Made by a program: the position numbers and the translations under genes | DNA from: Spinellus fusiger | Taxonomy: Eukaryota; Mucoromycota; Mucoromycetes; Mucorales; Phycomycetaceae | Length of the DNA stretch: 54,759 bases | Direction of reading: 5' to 3' | Assembly: GCA_025094145.1 (NCBI GenBank) | Contig: JALLLS010000138.1 | Coordinates: 1-54,759, forward strand | Notes under the pieces: generated by a model | Databases searched by the model: none | What the model was told of the DNA's origin: nothing | Seen by the model: only the letters and a program-made list of their open reading frames with translations | Shown: positions 42,444 through 54,759 of the stretch, in pieces | Numbering within the stretch: position 1 is the stretch's first letter | How the letters are laid out: every line of letters begins with the position of its first letter

Positions 42444-45400
42444 CATATGCATATGATTAAAGAGAGACAATGGAAACTACAGCAATAAAGGAAATTGCAG
42501 AAACAAGGAGACATGGGCGTATGGACTTTTCATTTTCTCTGAGCCCATATAAAACTACTACTCTCACTTCTTCTACTGTGGATCTTCATCGTGTATCGCC
42601 GCCTGAATAAAAGAGCACAGACCATGCTACTGTGTCTTTTGAGAGGCATCAGAAAGAGATGTCTTTTGTTTTGTTTTGTGATTTAGTCATACTGTTGATG
42701 GAAGCTAAGATCCATTGACTGTAGGATTATTGTTAATACTATCGAATATCATTTCTCTAATAAAAATCTCCATCTTTTACTGCCTTGTTTATTAAAGAGG
42801 CTGGCTCAAGGAAGTTCTATAGAATAACTAACATTTCTAGAAAGTATCTCCTAGTCTCTTCCTCTGCACACCAGCCCATTCTCCTTTTTTTCTCTTGTCG
42901 TACTTGTACTCAAACTCCCTTTTTATTATTCTCTGGTGACTCGCTGTTCATTCTATTCTATAGTCCATTCTATAATACTCTCTCACTAAAAGGTTCTCTG
43001 ATGGCCATGATCCTCATTACAGTTGTCTTTCTGATTAAAATACCGAACACTGCTTAATAAGAAGGTTCTGTTGTACTCATTATTGGTTCTAGATTGAAAA
43101 TGAAAGGATAACCAAGGCATAATTAAAGTACAAAGCATACATTAAAGTATAAGTCACACCCTACATCATAAAGAGGTTGAGTCAGCAGCATTTCCTGCGC
43201 TTTTTTATTTTATTTTATGCCTATAAAGTACCTTGTAAAGTGTTTAAGCTCATAAGAAAAGAAATATGTGCATTTTTTCTACTTCATGTGAGCTACACTG
43301 AAATCATTCAACAAAGAATAAATGCTTTTAATAATAACTTTATGGCCACCACACACCTACAAGTAGAATTCATTGTGCATAGTCCCCCTCCCCTATTTAT
43401 CTTATTCGAATACTAGTTTAGCACAGGCACGGATAGAATGTAGCCATGTCTCTTCTTTTAAATATAGAAGGAAATGAATCCAATTGTAGAATCTTCCATT
43501 GATCCAGAGCATAGGAGTCCAAAGGATACTTGGGATCCTAAAGTTATCCATATTTAGATCACTCCAACAACATGGCTTTAGAAAGCATACAATGAAACCC
43601 CAGCCTATTTCATTTTGAATGGATGAAAATAGACTGAGATAAAGAATAATAATGGCGATATTGATAATAACAACTTATTGTTTTATCACCCTATTGGTGT
43701 TTTTTATATTTTATATTTTATATTTTATATTTATATTTATATATATATTTAAAAAAAGGGGGAGGGGGGTCTCTGATCTGATGTGGCATTGTCTGAAAAT
43801 AAGATATTTTATCACTCAGTCATTGTATCTCTTCAAGACCAAAACAAAACTATAGAAAGAAAGAGTCCTGACAAGTTAAAAGCCAATAAGAAGACAATGT
43901 TTCATGCCGAGTAAATTCATTTAAAGGGTTGAATCCTATTCTCCTACACTATTTCATCACAGCAATATACCAAATATGAAAGAGAAACACTGTCTAGATT
44001 CAATTTTCATTCAATGTAGTGGTGTGTCAGTCCGTTTCAAAAGAGAGAATGAAAAAATGAACATGAAAATGAAAATGAAAAAAAAAAAAAAAAAAGATGA
44101 TGTGTGTTAAAAGTAACCTTTTCTTCTCCACAGAGGCCCCTCCAATGATATAATATAAAAATTGTGTCTTGTGAGGATGAATTTAATGTCCCTTTATTTT
44201 TATATTCAGCATTTGTTTTTAATTGTATCAATGATCAATGGACACATGTCAAAATGAGAATCACTAAGGCTTTATTGATAAATGTATAGTTATCATCGTA
44301 ATGTATCACGTGCACACTCCTAGCGCAATGCATGTTATTCTTATTTTATATGAGTTGGAGAGGCAAATGCCACAGTGAATGAATATCAGAAGCCTATCTT
44401 ATTGGCATTAATGTTATAGACTATAGGGCAAAAGGGTAAAAAGAAGAAAAGATATATAAAGATGTATTGAATCTATAAAAAAAAAAGAGAGAGAAAGGAA
44501 AAAAAAGGTAGTGAATTGTGACTATTATCATTAGCCAATCCAACCCATGTTTCTCTCTTTCAAAATTCTTAGTGTCGAGATTATAGTGAGAATAGGAAAT
44601 GAGAGAGGTGTATGCTAATGACTGACCCAGTCATAGCATAAACTGTCCTTTTCTTATTAAAGAAATTAGAATATACTATCCTCACACATTATTTGTTCCC
44701 TTTTTTGGATGAATCATTTGTGAGAATAGTGTACGTTAAAGTAGCCAACACTAACTTGTGGTTTTACTTTCCTTTTTTTTGTTATTTAAAAAAATAAATC
44801 ATGCGCAAGACGTGTTTGTTTGAAATATGAAATAAGACTCTGCTATGGGACAATGGAACAGTGTTTCTATAGTAACTTAGTTGCCCCACGTTATTTCCAT
44901 GTTCTTATCGATCTATCTGCCTGTGCACATTTACAGTCATGTATAAAGTAAAGTTGATCTGCCTATACAACATAAAGAAACATAGATTCATATTAAATAA
45001 CGTATATCTAAACTGTATGAATTTCCATCAACGGCTTCATAAAAAAATGGATATTGAATGTTAGTGTTTAGATTGTAAAAGAAAAGGTAGATTCATGGAA
45101 CAACTTTTGTATTTCACATTCTGAACAAACCATTGACGTGATCATTACGAAATACTATCTGTCTAAGAATGATATGTGAAGCTCTTCCATATTCTCTCTT
45201 CTGATGTCAAAGAGAGTGATAGTCTGGTCATTCATTCATAAGCTAACAACTGAGTGGTACTGAGTAACTACAGTATCTGTCATCCATAGTATCCTCCACC
45301 TACAGCTAACATGTGCACTACAGATATTATAGACATCGTTGTATCCATACTACTACTACTACTAATAAAAGATTTAGTATTAGGCTGAAAAAGAAGAGAC

Positions 45401-45553
45401 ATTAATGTAAATGAAAAAACAAAAGTTTATTCTATAAACTAATGGATATCAAATTCTGTAATGATAAACACACAAAACAACATGTACAAAAGCACAGTAT
45501 ACAATTACTAATTTTTTCTTGCTACTGCTAATAGAATGATCATGATGACCCTA
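42079..45553. other. 3.5-kb gene-poor AT-rich region
   Basis: Holds ATT-rich low-complexity DNA (42115-42290), TA dinucleotide and GTATAT runs (42340-42453), several AT-rich stretches and poly-A runs. Frames at 42785-43057 and 43652-43855 are AT-driven and hydrophobic, without splice or family support. No tRNA or other RNA gene recognised. Confidence 0.5.
42395..42453 (+). repeat. (GTATAT)n / (GCATAT)n microsatellite
   Basis: About ten hexamer units, the last with C for T changes, downstream of the regulator gene. Confidence 0.85.
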
Positions 45554-48063
45554 TCATTGAATACTAGGACAAATACCAGCATTCTCTCTTGCAGAGGACA
45601 GTGCGCGCTCACTCATTGGTGCATTACCATAGCCAAGAATCCACCAAAGAACAGCATCATAGCAAAACACAAATTGTCGCATGGTCTGCACCATACTCAC
45701 ACGTTGTTCTCTGAACCTCACAACAATATCAAATATGACATCTTTCTCAATAGTATATGTCGTGGACAGTTGTTGAATGGCAGTATCAATGGTACAAAAT
45801 GCACCGGATCGACCACACCCCGCTGAACAATGCACAAGCATAGGGCCTATGGCCTCACAATGTCCTTCATGTAATGATTGTGCCTTGTCTGCTAGTTCAA
45901 TCAGTCGGAGGGTGCCTACTGGGCTGTCAGGAACACCAAAGTCATTCCATCCTGTGTACTGTAGATGTGTGATGCGGCGTGTCTCTTGGTTGGGTTGAGA
46001 AAGCTCCAGGTGGGATGTGATGATGCAATCATCAGGATTCGTTGATCCGGTATTTTCCATCTTTTGAGAAAGAAGAGTTACTTTGGAGTGTCCGTAGTAG
46101 ATGGGTGTGTTGATCGAGGTAGGCCAATAGCAATGGCATTTAATCTAGTGTTGTATATTGTGTAAATAAATAAATAAATAAATAATCATGGATTCTTTAT
46201 ATTTTATTTTATATTTTATTTTATGGATGAAAAAGAACATTACCTTGTGCATTTCTTCTTCTTTTGTCAACATGACAAGAACACGCGTATTTTGTTCCCA
46301 AACAACATTCCAAAAGTCATTGAATGTTGTAGGCAGTGGGCCTTGCGTTGAGATATAGCGCCGGAAAGGTGATGTTTTTGATTTTGGCATACTCATTGTT
46401 CTGAGGGAGATATTGCTCACATTAGGAAGAGAGAGTGAGTCAGATGTGGATGTGTTTATGGTCTCGTATTGAATATAGCTTGCATTCATGTAATCCCCAG
46501 AATCACTGTGTGTATTTACTTTCACTCGGGTGTATTCTGTTACAGACAGCAGCAGAATTAGTGAATGAGTCCATTTGTCTTTTTTTATAAGTTATTCTTG
46601 ACATTAAAGTCTATGGATAAACTAAGGATACTTTACCATAAGGCCATATGTTAGTGTATCGGTTAAGGGATCCCTTTTCAATGCCTGCAACAATACTCAG
46701 TGGGAAATCAGAAGGGTTGGAAGAAGAGTGTTTTGAGTGATAGGCAATAATGTGTTGCAATCGCTGCTGTTCAGTACGTTCTAGTCTCTAGATGAAAAAG
46801 TTAAATCAAATGATTAGGTTGCTTCATAGAAAGAAATAATAATAAAATAGTAGATCCATCGAGAGATGAATACATCGATTGATCGGTAAAAGAAGTAATA
46901 AAGAAGTACCAGAAGAATACAATAAGAGTGCACGAGAATGAGAATAGAGTATTTACCTCATACATCTTTGCAAGATACTCTGGTCCTTTATCAGAAAGTA
47001 CTGATGCTATCCATTCGGGTGTATCCATTGTCCATCCATGTGCATTAGGACGAATGCTGCTTCTGGCTCTGGGGGCCTTTTTAGAATATAAAACATTGTT
47101 ATTCAAATCCTGTTGAACATGTGGAGGAAGATGAATTGGAATACGCTCTTTGATAGGACCATGAGCAAGCTCCTCATTTTGACGAATGTTGGAGAAGAAT
47201 GGGTTGCAAATGTCTTGGGCTGGTACCGTCAGTGGACCCAATGCTGCAATAGGATGGTTATTTGTGGGCAGTTTCAATGCCATTTTATTCTGCTGAGTGG
47301 AACTGATATCGCTGTTATTATTGTTTTCACCATGGGATTCGCATAGATAGGGGTATTGCTTTTTAAAGGTATCAAATCCTCCTATGATGATGTTTAAAAA
47401 ATATTTAGTTTGTTTCTCTTTGTGTCTGCCTTGCATCTTATTGCTGCATTTTCATTTACCTTGGAGGTAGTTTAGATGTCCGAGATAGTTTGCAGAAACA
47501 AATTTTGATGCAAGAGACTGTGCTGAGCATTGATTCGAGAGTGTCTCTGATATATGGTCGTAAATAATGATTCTTTTGTAACTTTTCCATTGTTGGAAAC
47601 AAGAACGATCTGCAACTGACACTATTGCTGTGGATATTTTATCAATTGTAAAGGTGGGTCGTCGTAAGATGGTACTTGGAACAGCGACATTGATGGCAGA
47701 GTGAATACGTGCATATGAGTACTGAAGAAACGATCGCACATCAATGAGCAATACACTAGGGCTTTTGTTTTTCAGCACTTGCTCTAGTCCTTGGCATGAA
47801 ATAGGCTTGATATATCGACTCAGGGGAGAAGAAGGCCGGCTTGATCGGGCTGAGGGTGTTTTGTGATTGTTGGTAACAATAAAAAGTTGAGGATTTCCAG
47901 AGTGGTGTGACTGAATAGCATTGAAAAACTCGGTGTGGAGGGTGGCATTGTTCAAAGAAGGTCTGAACAAGGTCTCATTGGGTTCAGGGACTGGCTTGAA
48001 ATATAAGTCTCTTGGGTTGGACTGAAAAGGTGAGGGTGAGGGTGATTTGCAAGAGACACTCAT
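45554..48063 (-). CDS. Rhodanese/CH2 + protein tyrosine phosphatase (Pyp/Ptp2-3 type)
   Basis: Probably dephosphorylates the activation-loop tyrosine of MAP kinases, as yeast Ptp2/Ptp3 and fission yeast Pyp1/2 do. Five minus-strand exons (47460-48063, 46957-47381, 46637-46787, 46244-46536, 45554-46144) give 687 residues. The N-terminal rhodanese-like domain (about residues 85-215) has [20 protein letters not shown] and IIIYDHISE; no active-site Cys loop is evident, so it is likely the docking type. The PTP domain shows [47 protein letters not shown], the P-loop [13 protein letters not shown] with Cys and Arg, and the Q-loop [11 protein letters not shown]. The WPD loop reads WNDFGVP, keeping the catalytic Asp but with Asn for Pro. 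The signature spans a single exon. Confidence 0.92.
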
Positions 48064-50952
48064 TATTATTATTATTATTATTGAATAATTTACAGTGAGT
48101 GGAATGAGTTATGGGCAATACAAAAGATTATAAAGTAAGTAAGAAAAAGTGTATTTATGATAAATGTTTATTCTTTTTTCTTTTTTTTTTTTTTGCTTTC
48201 ACATCAAATATGAGTTTAAAAGATATAGGCTTTCTATTTTATTTTATTATATTATATTTTTTAGACTGGCCTCTGCTTCTACATTGCATCATTTCGTCAT
48301 AAACTCTTCATTAGTATAGTATATACCATATGCAGTTTCTACAGATCCTTTAAGCGCAGAAGCACTTTATGAAGAATAGAATGTCCAATGAGTTTCTTGC
48401 CTTTAGAGGCGTGTCTAGACTTGAATAGAGTGAAAGTGTTTGACATTAAGGTTTTATCTCTTTTCTCTATAGACAAATTTTTATTTTGTTCTATACTTTT
48501 GGTCTTATTGAAACTAAAGAAGAGAAAGGGAAAGAGACAATAATTACATCAGTTGACAATTGAATCAAGACAAGAGAAAAAGATAGACATATCATTTTCA
48601 TTTATATTCTGTACAATTGCACATGTCGATCTTCACTCTAATGAGTGAATGGCCATTTTCCATTCTCTAAAGTAGGTTTTATCTACATCTACATCTACAT
48701 GAATATAAGCTATTTATCTCTCTTTTGCACTGAAGAGCTAACATAGAGGGTCCATAGTCAACACACCATAAAAAATAAAGGGTTGTTTTGCATGACTATT
48801 CACCCTTTACTCTTTTCTATTTTATTTGGTTAAGTCTTCGGAGAGAATAAACTTTGCAAATAGGCTACATTCAATCAACAAGTCTAAAACAGGTATAACA
48901 CGCCATTGTCTTTAGCCTATCTTGATATTATTATTATTTTCCTATCTTTTCACTTTTAAACAAAGGCAACAAGAGTCAACAGAGATAGTTTATTGATCTC
49001 TCTAAAGAGAAATTAAATGAAAGATAGGCAGATATAAATATACAAGAATATACTATCTAAATAATCCTGTGCCTATTTCTAAATTATTATATAAAAAGAA
49101 TCTTGAGAAGATGGGTATATGATGTTGCTATGACATATTTAGAAGGCACACTCTATTCCTTTTCTGGTATAGATAAAGCAATGCCCAACGTTGCAGATAA
49201 ATAGCATCATTCGATAGGTACTGGCATTTTAATATTGGAATACTACTTTTGTTTATTATGTACTATTTAGGGTGAACAGTATGCGGAGAAGGGAATAAAT
49301 ATGAAGGATACTATGCAGAAAACAGAACAAGAGATGAAATACAGAGGATTATAGCTATTATTATTATAGTTATTATATAAAAAAAAGTGTCTATGTTTGT
49401 ACATCTTGTACTAGATGGCATTGTAACTATGAGTAGTTAGTAGTACACCCCCATAAACACACTATAACCACACTCTTTTCTTCTATCAATGAGCTCTTGG
49501 GATACAATAAGAATAAGTCACTCTTTATCATTTCCTTCACACTAATAGAGATGGTATTCACTAATTTCGGATACTTGAGGATAATTGTAGATCATTACAA
49601 TAGTTTGATCCTGAGAATGTGCAGATAAGTTTCATTTGGGAGGTTGAGAGAGAAAAAAAAAGGGCACTTTGTTTTCTCGCATGCAGTATTATTTTATTAT
49701 TTTCTTTATTATATCATCCCGTTTCATTCTGTAATAGGTTATTAAAAATCAAACTAAAAAAGAATCCACTCTTTTCTTCTCAGTTCAATAGATTGATGTA
49801 TGTATTGGTGGAAAGGGAGTATGTCATGCCCATGTAAAAAGTTCACCTTTATTATTATTTAAATTGCCCATTTTGAGGATGGTGCCAGTATTAAGATAGT
49901 TGGTCAAAAAATATATCTATTATTTTCTCTCTAAATATGCAAGAAAGAAGGCCTATTTTATAGTCTTTAATAGATAATATATATTAGCAAAGACGAGCAT
50001 GGCTAGAAGATGTTCAGAACTGTCTTTCCTTTTTCTCTCATTGATTTTTCCGAATTTAGAAGAAAAGGGTATTTATTTTTATTACTTTATTTCTTCTTTC
50101 TTTTTCATATGACTTAGATACAGAGTGCATGAAAATAATAGGATGTGCTCATTAGGAATGACTGTCAGAGTTATCCTACAACAATGCAATACATGCCCAA
50201 TAAAATAACAAAAATAACAAAAATAGAGTTGGCTATAACAGAGACACAGTTGATCACAGAGTTGTGTAGTGTATTGCTGTTCTTTCTAGGATCCAATGTA
50301 GTAGAGACGATGAGATAGTGAATACATTATACCAAGTTATTACCAAAAATACATTACTCTTCATTTAATTTTCATCCATGTAGTTGCTTCTATCTAATGA
50401 TTCTAATAATCTGATCTAGCCTAGGGAGTGACATTCTAGCCCATGTCTGTATGAGGCTGACCCAATGCACTCGATTTTGTAAGGGTTAGTGTGATAGAAA
50501 CCCTACATTAAAATAATCAACAGTGCATAATAGAGTAATAATAAATAATATATTCTTCATATACAGTGAGAAGTGATGACATTTTTTGACATCTCTATTA
50601 TTTACTATTTCTTACCATTCATTCATAAAACTACATTTTTTACTCTCTCTCTCTCTCTTAAGATTAAAAATAATAAAAATGGCATATTTACACTGCTAAT
50701 ATTTATCATTATCATTAATTAAATAATAAAAGATCAACTATAAGATAGATCAATAAAAAAATCTTTGTTCATCACCATGAAAAAGTACTCTCTATCAATC
50801 CAAGTATCAACAGAAAATGAAAATGAAAAGAACAAGCACAAGTGTCTTAAGGATGTCTTCACAACTGGCAAGTCACACCTGGTACTTATTGGAAAAGAAC
50901 ACAGTCGGGTTTATTTCTTCGGATCTTCTCTTTCCTTGTATTTCTATTGATC
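48064..50952. other. 2.9-kb gene-poor AT-rich region
   Basis: ATT runs (48063-48082), T-runs (48178-48195), a CT run (50644-50660) and otherwise featureless AT-rich DNA. No coding or RNA gene supported. The NIF3 promoter must lie at its right end. Confidence 0.5.
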
Positions 50953-52279
50953 ATGTCCTTTTTATCCAAGATAGTTCGCTGTATGCGCACTATTGCTCCA
51001 CTGGAGCTCGCAGAAACCTCTTGGGACAATGTGGGTGTGCTTGTGGGTAAGTTATTATTGATTATCTTAGTAGCCAAGTGCTTTATTGATTTATTGTCCA
51101 TTTTTCATGTTGATTTCTTTTTTCACTTGGTAGAGCCCCCTTATCCTTCGACTAGCTTTAGCAAGGTCTTTTTGACTATTGATTTGACTCCTCAAGTTCT
51201 TGAAGAAGCTTTGTCTGATCCAAAGGTGGGTGTTGGTCAAGGGTGTTTACAGTCAGCAGAGAGAAGCAGTGAAATGAATAAAAATAATAAACACGTGTGT
51301 GCTGGATTCTCCTCTTCAAGGTTGGAACGATCGTGTCCTACCATCCTCCCATCTTCAACTCTATGAAGCGTCTTACTATTTCAGATGTGAAGCAAAATAT
51401 TGTCATGAAAGCAATTGCACGCGGTGTGAGCATATATTCACCACACACTGCTTGTGATAATTGTGTGAATGGAGGCAAGTAGGAAGAAAAATAACTATTG
51501 TTGGTTTTTTTATTCACTTGGTATTGATTAGTCAACGACTGGCTTGCTAGTGGACTTGGCGATGGAGAAACAGTGGCTATTGAACTGAAAGAAAACCCCC
51601 CTGCAGGTAAAATGAAAAACAAAGAGAGAAAATCCATCGACACCTTTCTTATCTCACTGATTCTTTCGTTGACTTAGGCCAAGAAGGATCTGGCACAGGT
51701 CGTATATTCACTTACCACCAACCTGTTCCCTTGTCCAATGTCATTGAAAGAGTAAAGGCATTGACAGGACTCCCTTTTGGTAAGTTGATAGACACTACAC
51801 TCAACAAGTGGAGAGGATTAAGTATTTTCTATATGGAATAGTACGTGTTGCAACAGCAGATGCCCATAGAGCACACCAGAGTGGTTTGATCAAGACAGTG
51901 GCTATCTGTGCTGGTTCTGGATCGTCTGTCCTTGGACCTGTGAAGGCTGATTTGTATTTCTCAGGTGAAATGGGTCATCATGATGTCTTGGCTGCTTTGG
52001 CTCAAGGAACAAGTGTAATATTATGTAAGTGGGTTGTGTTGGAAGACACATAAAAGCAAGGAGGGTGTTGATAGTATACACTTTCTTCAAATCAACACCA
52101 ATAATAACAACACTATTATACATCCAATAGGTGAGCATACAAACACAGAACGTGGCTATCTCTCTGCAGTACTTAAGCCAGCTCTGGAGAAGTTGTTGGT
52201 GGATGAACGCTCTGAAAAAGGAGAAAAGATTGAAGTAGTTGTCAGTACATTAGACTGTGATCCTCTTGTGATTGTTTAA
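50953..52279 (+). CDS. NIF3: NIF3 family protein (GTP cyclohydrolase I type 2/NIF3-like)
   Basis: Conserved di-metal protein of unclear biochemical role; eukaryotic members are called NGG1-interacting factor 3. Seven exons (50953-51046, 51134-51225, 51321-51474, 51532-51606, 51678-51779, 51842-52024, 52131-52279) give 282 residues, standard for the family. Motifs: LELAETSWDNVGVLV, IVSYHPPIFNSMKRL with the metal-binding His, IYSPHTACDNCVNGGVNDWL, TVAICAGSGSSVL, DLYFSGEMGHHDVLAA, EHTNTERGYL with the second metal-ligand cluster, and STLDCDPL at the C-terminus. Intron 3 (51475-51531) has a GC donor: the phase-1 junction GGA G|TC AAC restores GGVNDW. All other introns are GT-AG. Confidence 0.94.
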
Positions 52280-53830
52280 ACAACAATAAAAAATAATAAG
52301 TAGCAGCACAAAAGAGTGTCTTACATTATCTATCCATTGGACATTGAATATTGAACATAGTGTGTTATGTCTAATATACTGTCATGTAATGTCATGCCAT
52401 GTACGTTGTAAATAGAAGACGGGCAGGAAGAAATATCTACAATAACTCCTTGACATCTGGATCTATTGGAAACATATTGTAGGTTGTGCAACAAAGTGTC
52501 ATTCTTGCATTTCCCATGATAATCCTTTCTAAAAAGGTAAATCATATACATGGGAACAAGCGACATAATGTTTGATAAATACTATATGGTGGTATTCCTC
52601 TATCATATTGGGCTAATGTATCAATACAGTATATCAGTATATTAGTATATCAATATACCAATACATCAGTAATTTTGATCCTTATTGTATCATTGAGCTT
52701 CCATTATTTTAACCAAACAAGATGACGTGAGTATTTATCTTATTACCTCTTGGCTGTACGGATAAGGCTCTAACAATAGAATAAGGATAAACAGAACTTA
52801 TGTTGTGAGCTCGACATCATTGAAATTCATGACATATTCAACAAGACAAAGCTTATTCCCTATCCAAAAGAATTGCTTTTACTTTTAATTAAGGTATACA
52901 ATAAAAATAGTATGCATTTGAAACATGTAAATTCATCCATAGTCATTTGATTTGAGATTGGAAACAACCTTTCTGTTTATGAGCTTATATAATTACTACT
53001 GCTTTATAGTATCAATACTTATTGCTAATGACTAAACTATAAACCCAAGTCTATTATTCAATGCAGTTTTTTTTATAATAATATTAAAAAGATACTTTTT
53101 AATATTGAAAATAATCTTTTGCTTTTATTATTTTATAATGTGGATAAGAAATAGAAAAGTTCAATTAGTAGTATGTACTGTCCCAGATTCATTTGTCTGA
53201 GAGTTAGAGGAATATGTGTTTCTGTATTAATGTCTCTTGACTTCCACCCCACCCTGCATCCCTCCTATTCTATACCCATACCACACTTAGTCACCCTCTA
53301 ACTTAATCATTAGGATACAGTCATGGATAGAAATTAATTGACATGATGGTATAAAGCGTTATATTATAATGTACTTGGAAGACTTTGTCTAGTTTAGATG
53401 AAATAAGAAAAATAAAAATAAGATCAAAGTCTAAATTTAAATTTAAATTTAAATCTAACTGTTTATTTGTATTTACTGCCAATGCTCTTTGCAATAGTTT
53501 GAAGTTGATTAGTACTCGTGTCTAAATGTACCATGTTGTATAAGTCTCCTTCTGTTATATCTAATATTATAACTTAGTCATTGAATTTGTCGTTTAACAT
53601 AATTCTTTATCCTAAAGCTCACAATATGGGTGTATGACAATATTTACAGTATATTTATTATACAGTTCAAAGTATTTTTATTTTTCGGGTGTTGGTTGCT
53701 TTTTTTTTTTGTATAGAAGTCACTGACTTCAATTTTATTTACACGCACAACCTATCAGAAGGAGGGAGGAAGGCGAGAGAAAAGGATATATCTATAGAAG
53801 GGTAAAATAAAACAAGAAAAAGGAAAACAA
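52280..53830. other. 1.55-kb AT-rich spacer before the right-hand LINE
   Basis: Contains a short ATATCAGTATAT cluster (about 52620-52670) and AAATTT repeats (53432-53455). No gene supported. Unlike the left LINE, the right-hand element has no recognisable terminal repeat here. Confidence 0.45.
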
Positions 53831-54759
53831 CTACAGATCAGTGTCTATTTCTTGCTCTTCTGCTAGAGTAGTCACCAAAGAGACTGCACGTTGGGCTACC
53901 ACAGGGGGTAGAAAGGGCTCATCATCAAAAATAAGTCTCCAAATGGCTAGTAAAATTGAACTAATAATTTGGCAAGAGTACATAGACTCATGTGCATTTT
54001 CATATGGAAAAGATAGTGCAAAAAGAGCATCGGAAATGGTTAAGAAGGTAGGTGCATGTCCAAATTGAGATGACCAGACATCAAACCAAACCTGCCACTT
54101 GGGTGGGCATTGGAATAAGAAGTGAAGAGAATCTTCAACAGGGTGGTTGCACAAGGGACAAGAGCTGGAAGCAAAAACTGCAGGAACAAGAGAGTGGAGT
54201 TGTTGGCGGCAAGGTAGTTTACCATGAAGTAGGCAAAACCACACATTGCATGCCGGGTGTTGTATTTGAAAGTGCCAGAAGTCCTTCCACTGTAATGCTG
54301 TGAGAGGATGGCTGAAGGAAGGAACTGCTTGAGCAGGTAAAGCCAGGCGACGGAAAGAGCAAGAGCTCAATTTGTGAATAGGAACATTTCCTAATTTCAG
54401 GCAGCTCACCACTGGGCAAAGATCGTAGATCCCTGGTCTGTGTTCATCAGAATCAACCGTCAGGGGAGGAAGACAACATCTCACTAGCAGAGCAGCTAAG
54501 AGAATTTTCCTTCTAGCATGGGCACAACAAAGACGGTGAATCAAGTGGGAGGCTACTTGTAAATCTGCTACTGGCTTCCATCAAAGTCCCTGTAGAGATG
54601 GATCAAAGAAAAATGCATCTTTGACCAGAAGTTTTCGGTATCCAGGAGAGTCTTTAAATGTTTCTGAGTATACTTGCCAAACATCCTTCAATGGTAAAGT
54701 CAAGCATGTGGTTGGTGACAGAGAACAATCAAAGAGAGACCGGGGCAAGGCATCCATGG
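53831..54759 (-). pseudogene. C-terminal part of a second LINE ORF2 (zinc-binding RT tail)
   Basis: The minus-strand frame from the window edge to 53831 reads as the end of a reverse-transcriptase polyprotein. It has one in-frame TGA at 54581-54583 (…PSLQGL*WKPVADLQ…) and is otherwise open for about 308 codons. The zinc motif SCPLCNHPVEDSLHFLFQCP near the middle is the RT-associated zinc finger (CX2C…HX4C), analogous to CQCGHPSANWDHFLTC of the left LINE but clearly a different family. The reverse-transcriptase core would lie beyond the window. The single stop means it is either recently inactivated or contains a sequencing error. Confidence 0.75.

Noticed and set aside
1..54759. tRNA, rRNA or other structural RNA genes
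   Set aside because: Looked for GGTTCGAATCC-type T-loops and matching stems; the few TTCGAATC matches fall inside coding exons of VTS1 and lack a cloverleaf.

Overview
This window looks like nuclear DNA from a filamentous, early-diverging fungus, most likely Mucoromycota-like. The evidence is protein genes split by many short introns (mostly 41-150 nt), a fungal transcription-factor middle-homology protein, a type III glutamine synthetase, a cytoplasmic dynein chain, and AT-rich, microsatellite-rich intergenic DNA. The species call is inference. Exon chains below were built by hand from splice signals, reading-frame phase and remembered family alignments. No search was run.

Layout. 1-5654 is a transposon cluster: the 5' half of a Tc1/mariner element on the minus strand, which carries a short LINE tail inside it, followed by a decayed LINE with ORF1 and an endonuclease/reverse-transcriptase ORF2. 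5655-8495 is AT-rich and gene-poor. 8496-21490 is the gene-dense core: methylenetetrahydrofolate reductase (+), a family-8 glycoside hydrolase (-) divergent from ribosomal protein eL29 (+), a Vts1/Smaug SAM-domain RNA-binding protein (-), an unidentified protein (-), a BRAP2-type RING/UBP-finger protein (+) and type III glutamine synthetase (-). 22772-25095 is a 2,324-bp element with 147-bp terminal inverted repeats that read as identical and a TA duplication; inside are remnants of two different transposases on opposite strands.

25490-42078 holds the histone chaperone Asf1 (-), the cytoplasmic dynein intermediate chain (+), an STK16/Env7-type kinase (+), a membrane-anchored S10 serine carboxypeptidase (+), a PX-domain sorting nexin of the Snx41/Atg20 type (+), and an intronless middle-homology regulator without a zinc cluster (+). 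42079-45553 is empty. A rhodanese-plus-tyrosine-phosphatase protein (-) follows at 45554-48063, then another empty stretch, a NIF3 family protein (+) at 50953-52279, and the 3' end of a second LINE at the right edge (-).

The genes do not form one pathway. They are housekeeping and regulatory functions (one-carbon and nitrogen metabolism, translation, chromatin, trafficking, signalling). I did not find a convincing new multi-gene system. The points most worth a second look are the bacterial-type GH8 gene squeezed against eL29, the composite inverted-repeat element, three GC-AG introns sharing a GCAAGT donor, the LINE-in-Tc1 nesting with a target-site duplication, the regulator lacking a DNA-binding domain beside a CGG-N6-CCG site, and the phosphatase whose WPD loop reads WND.
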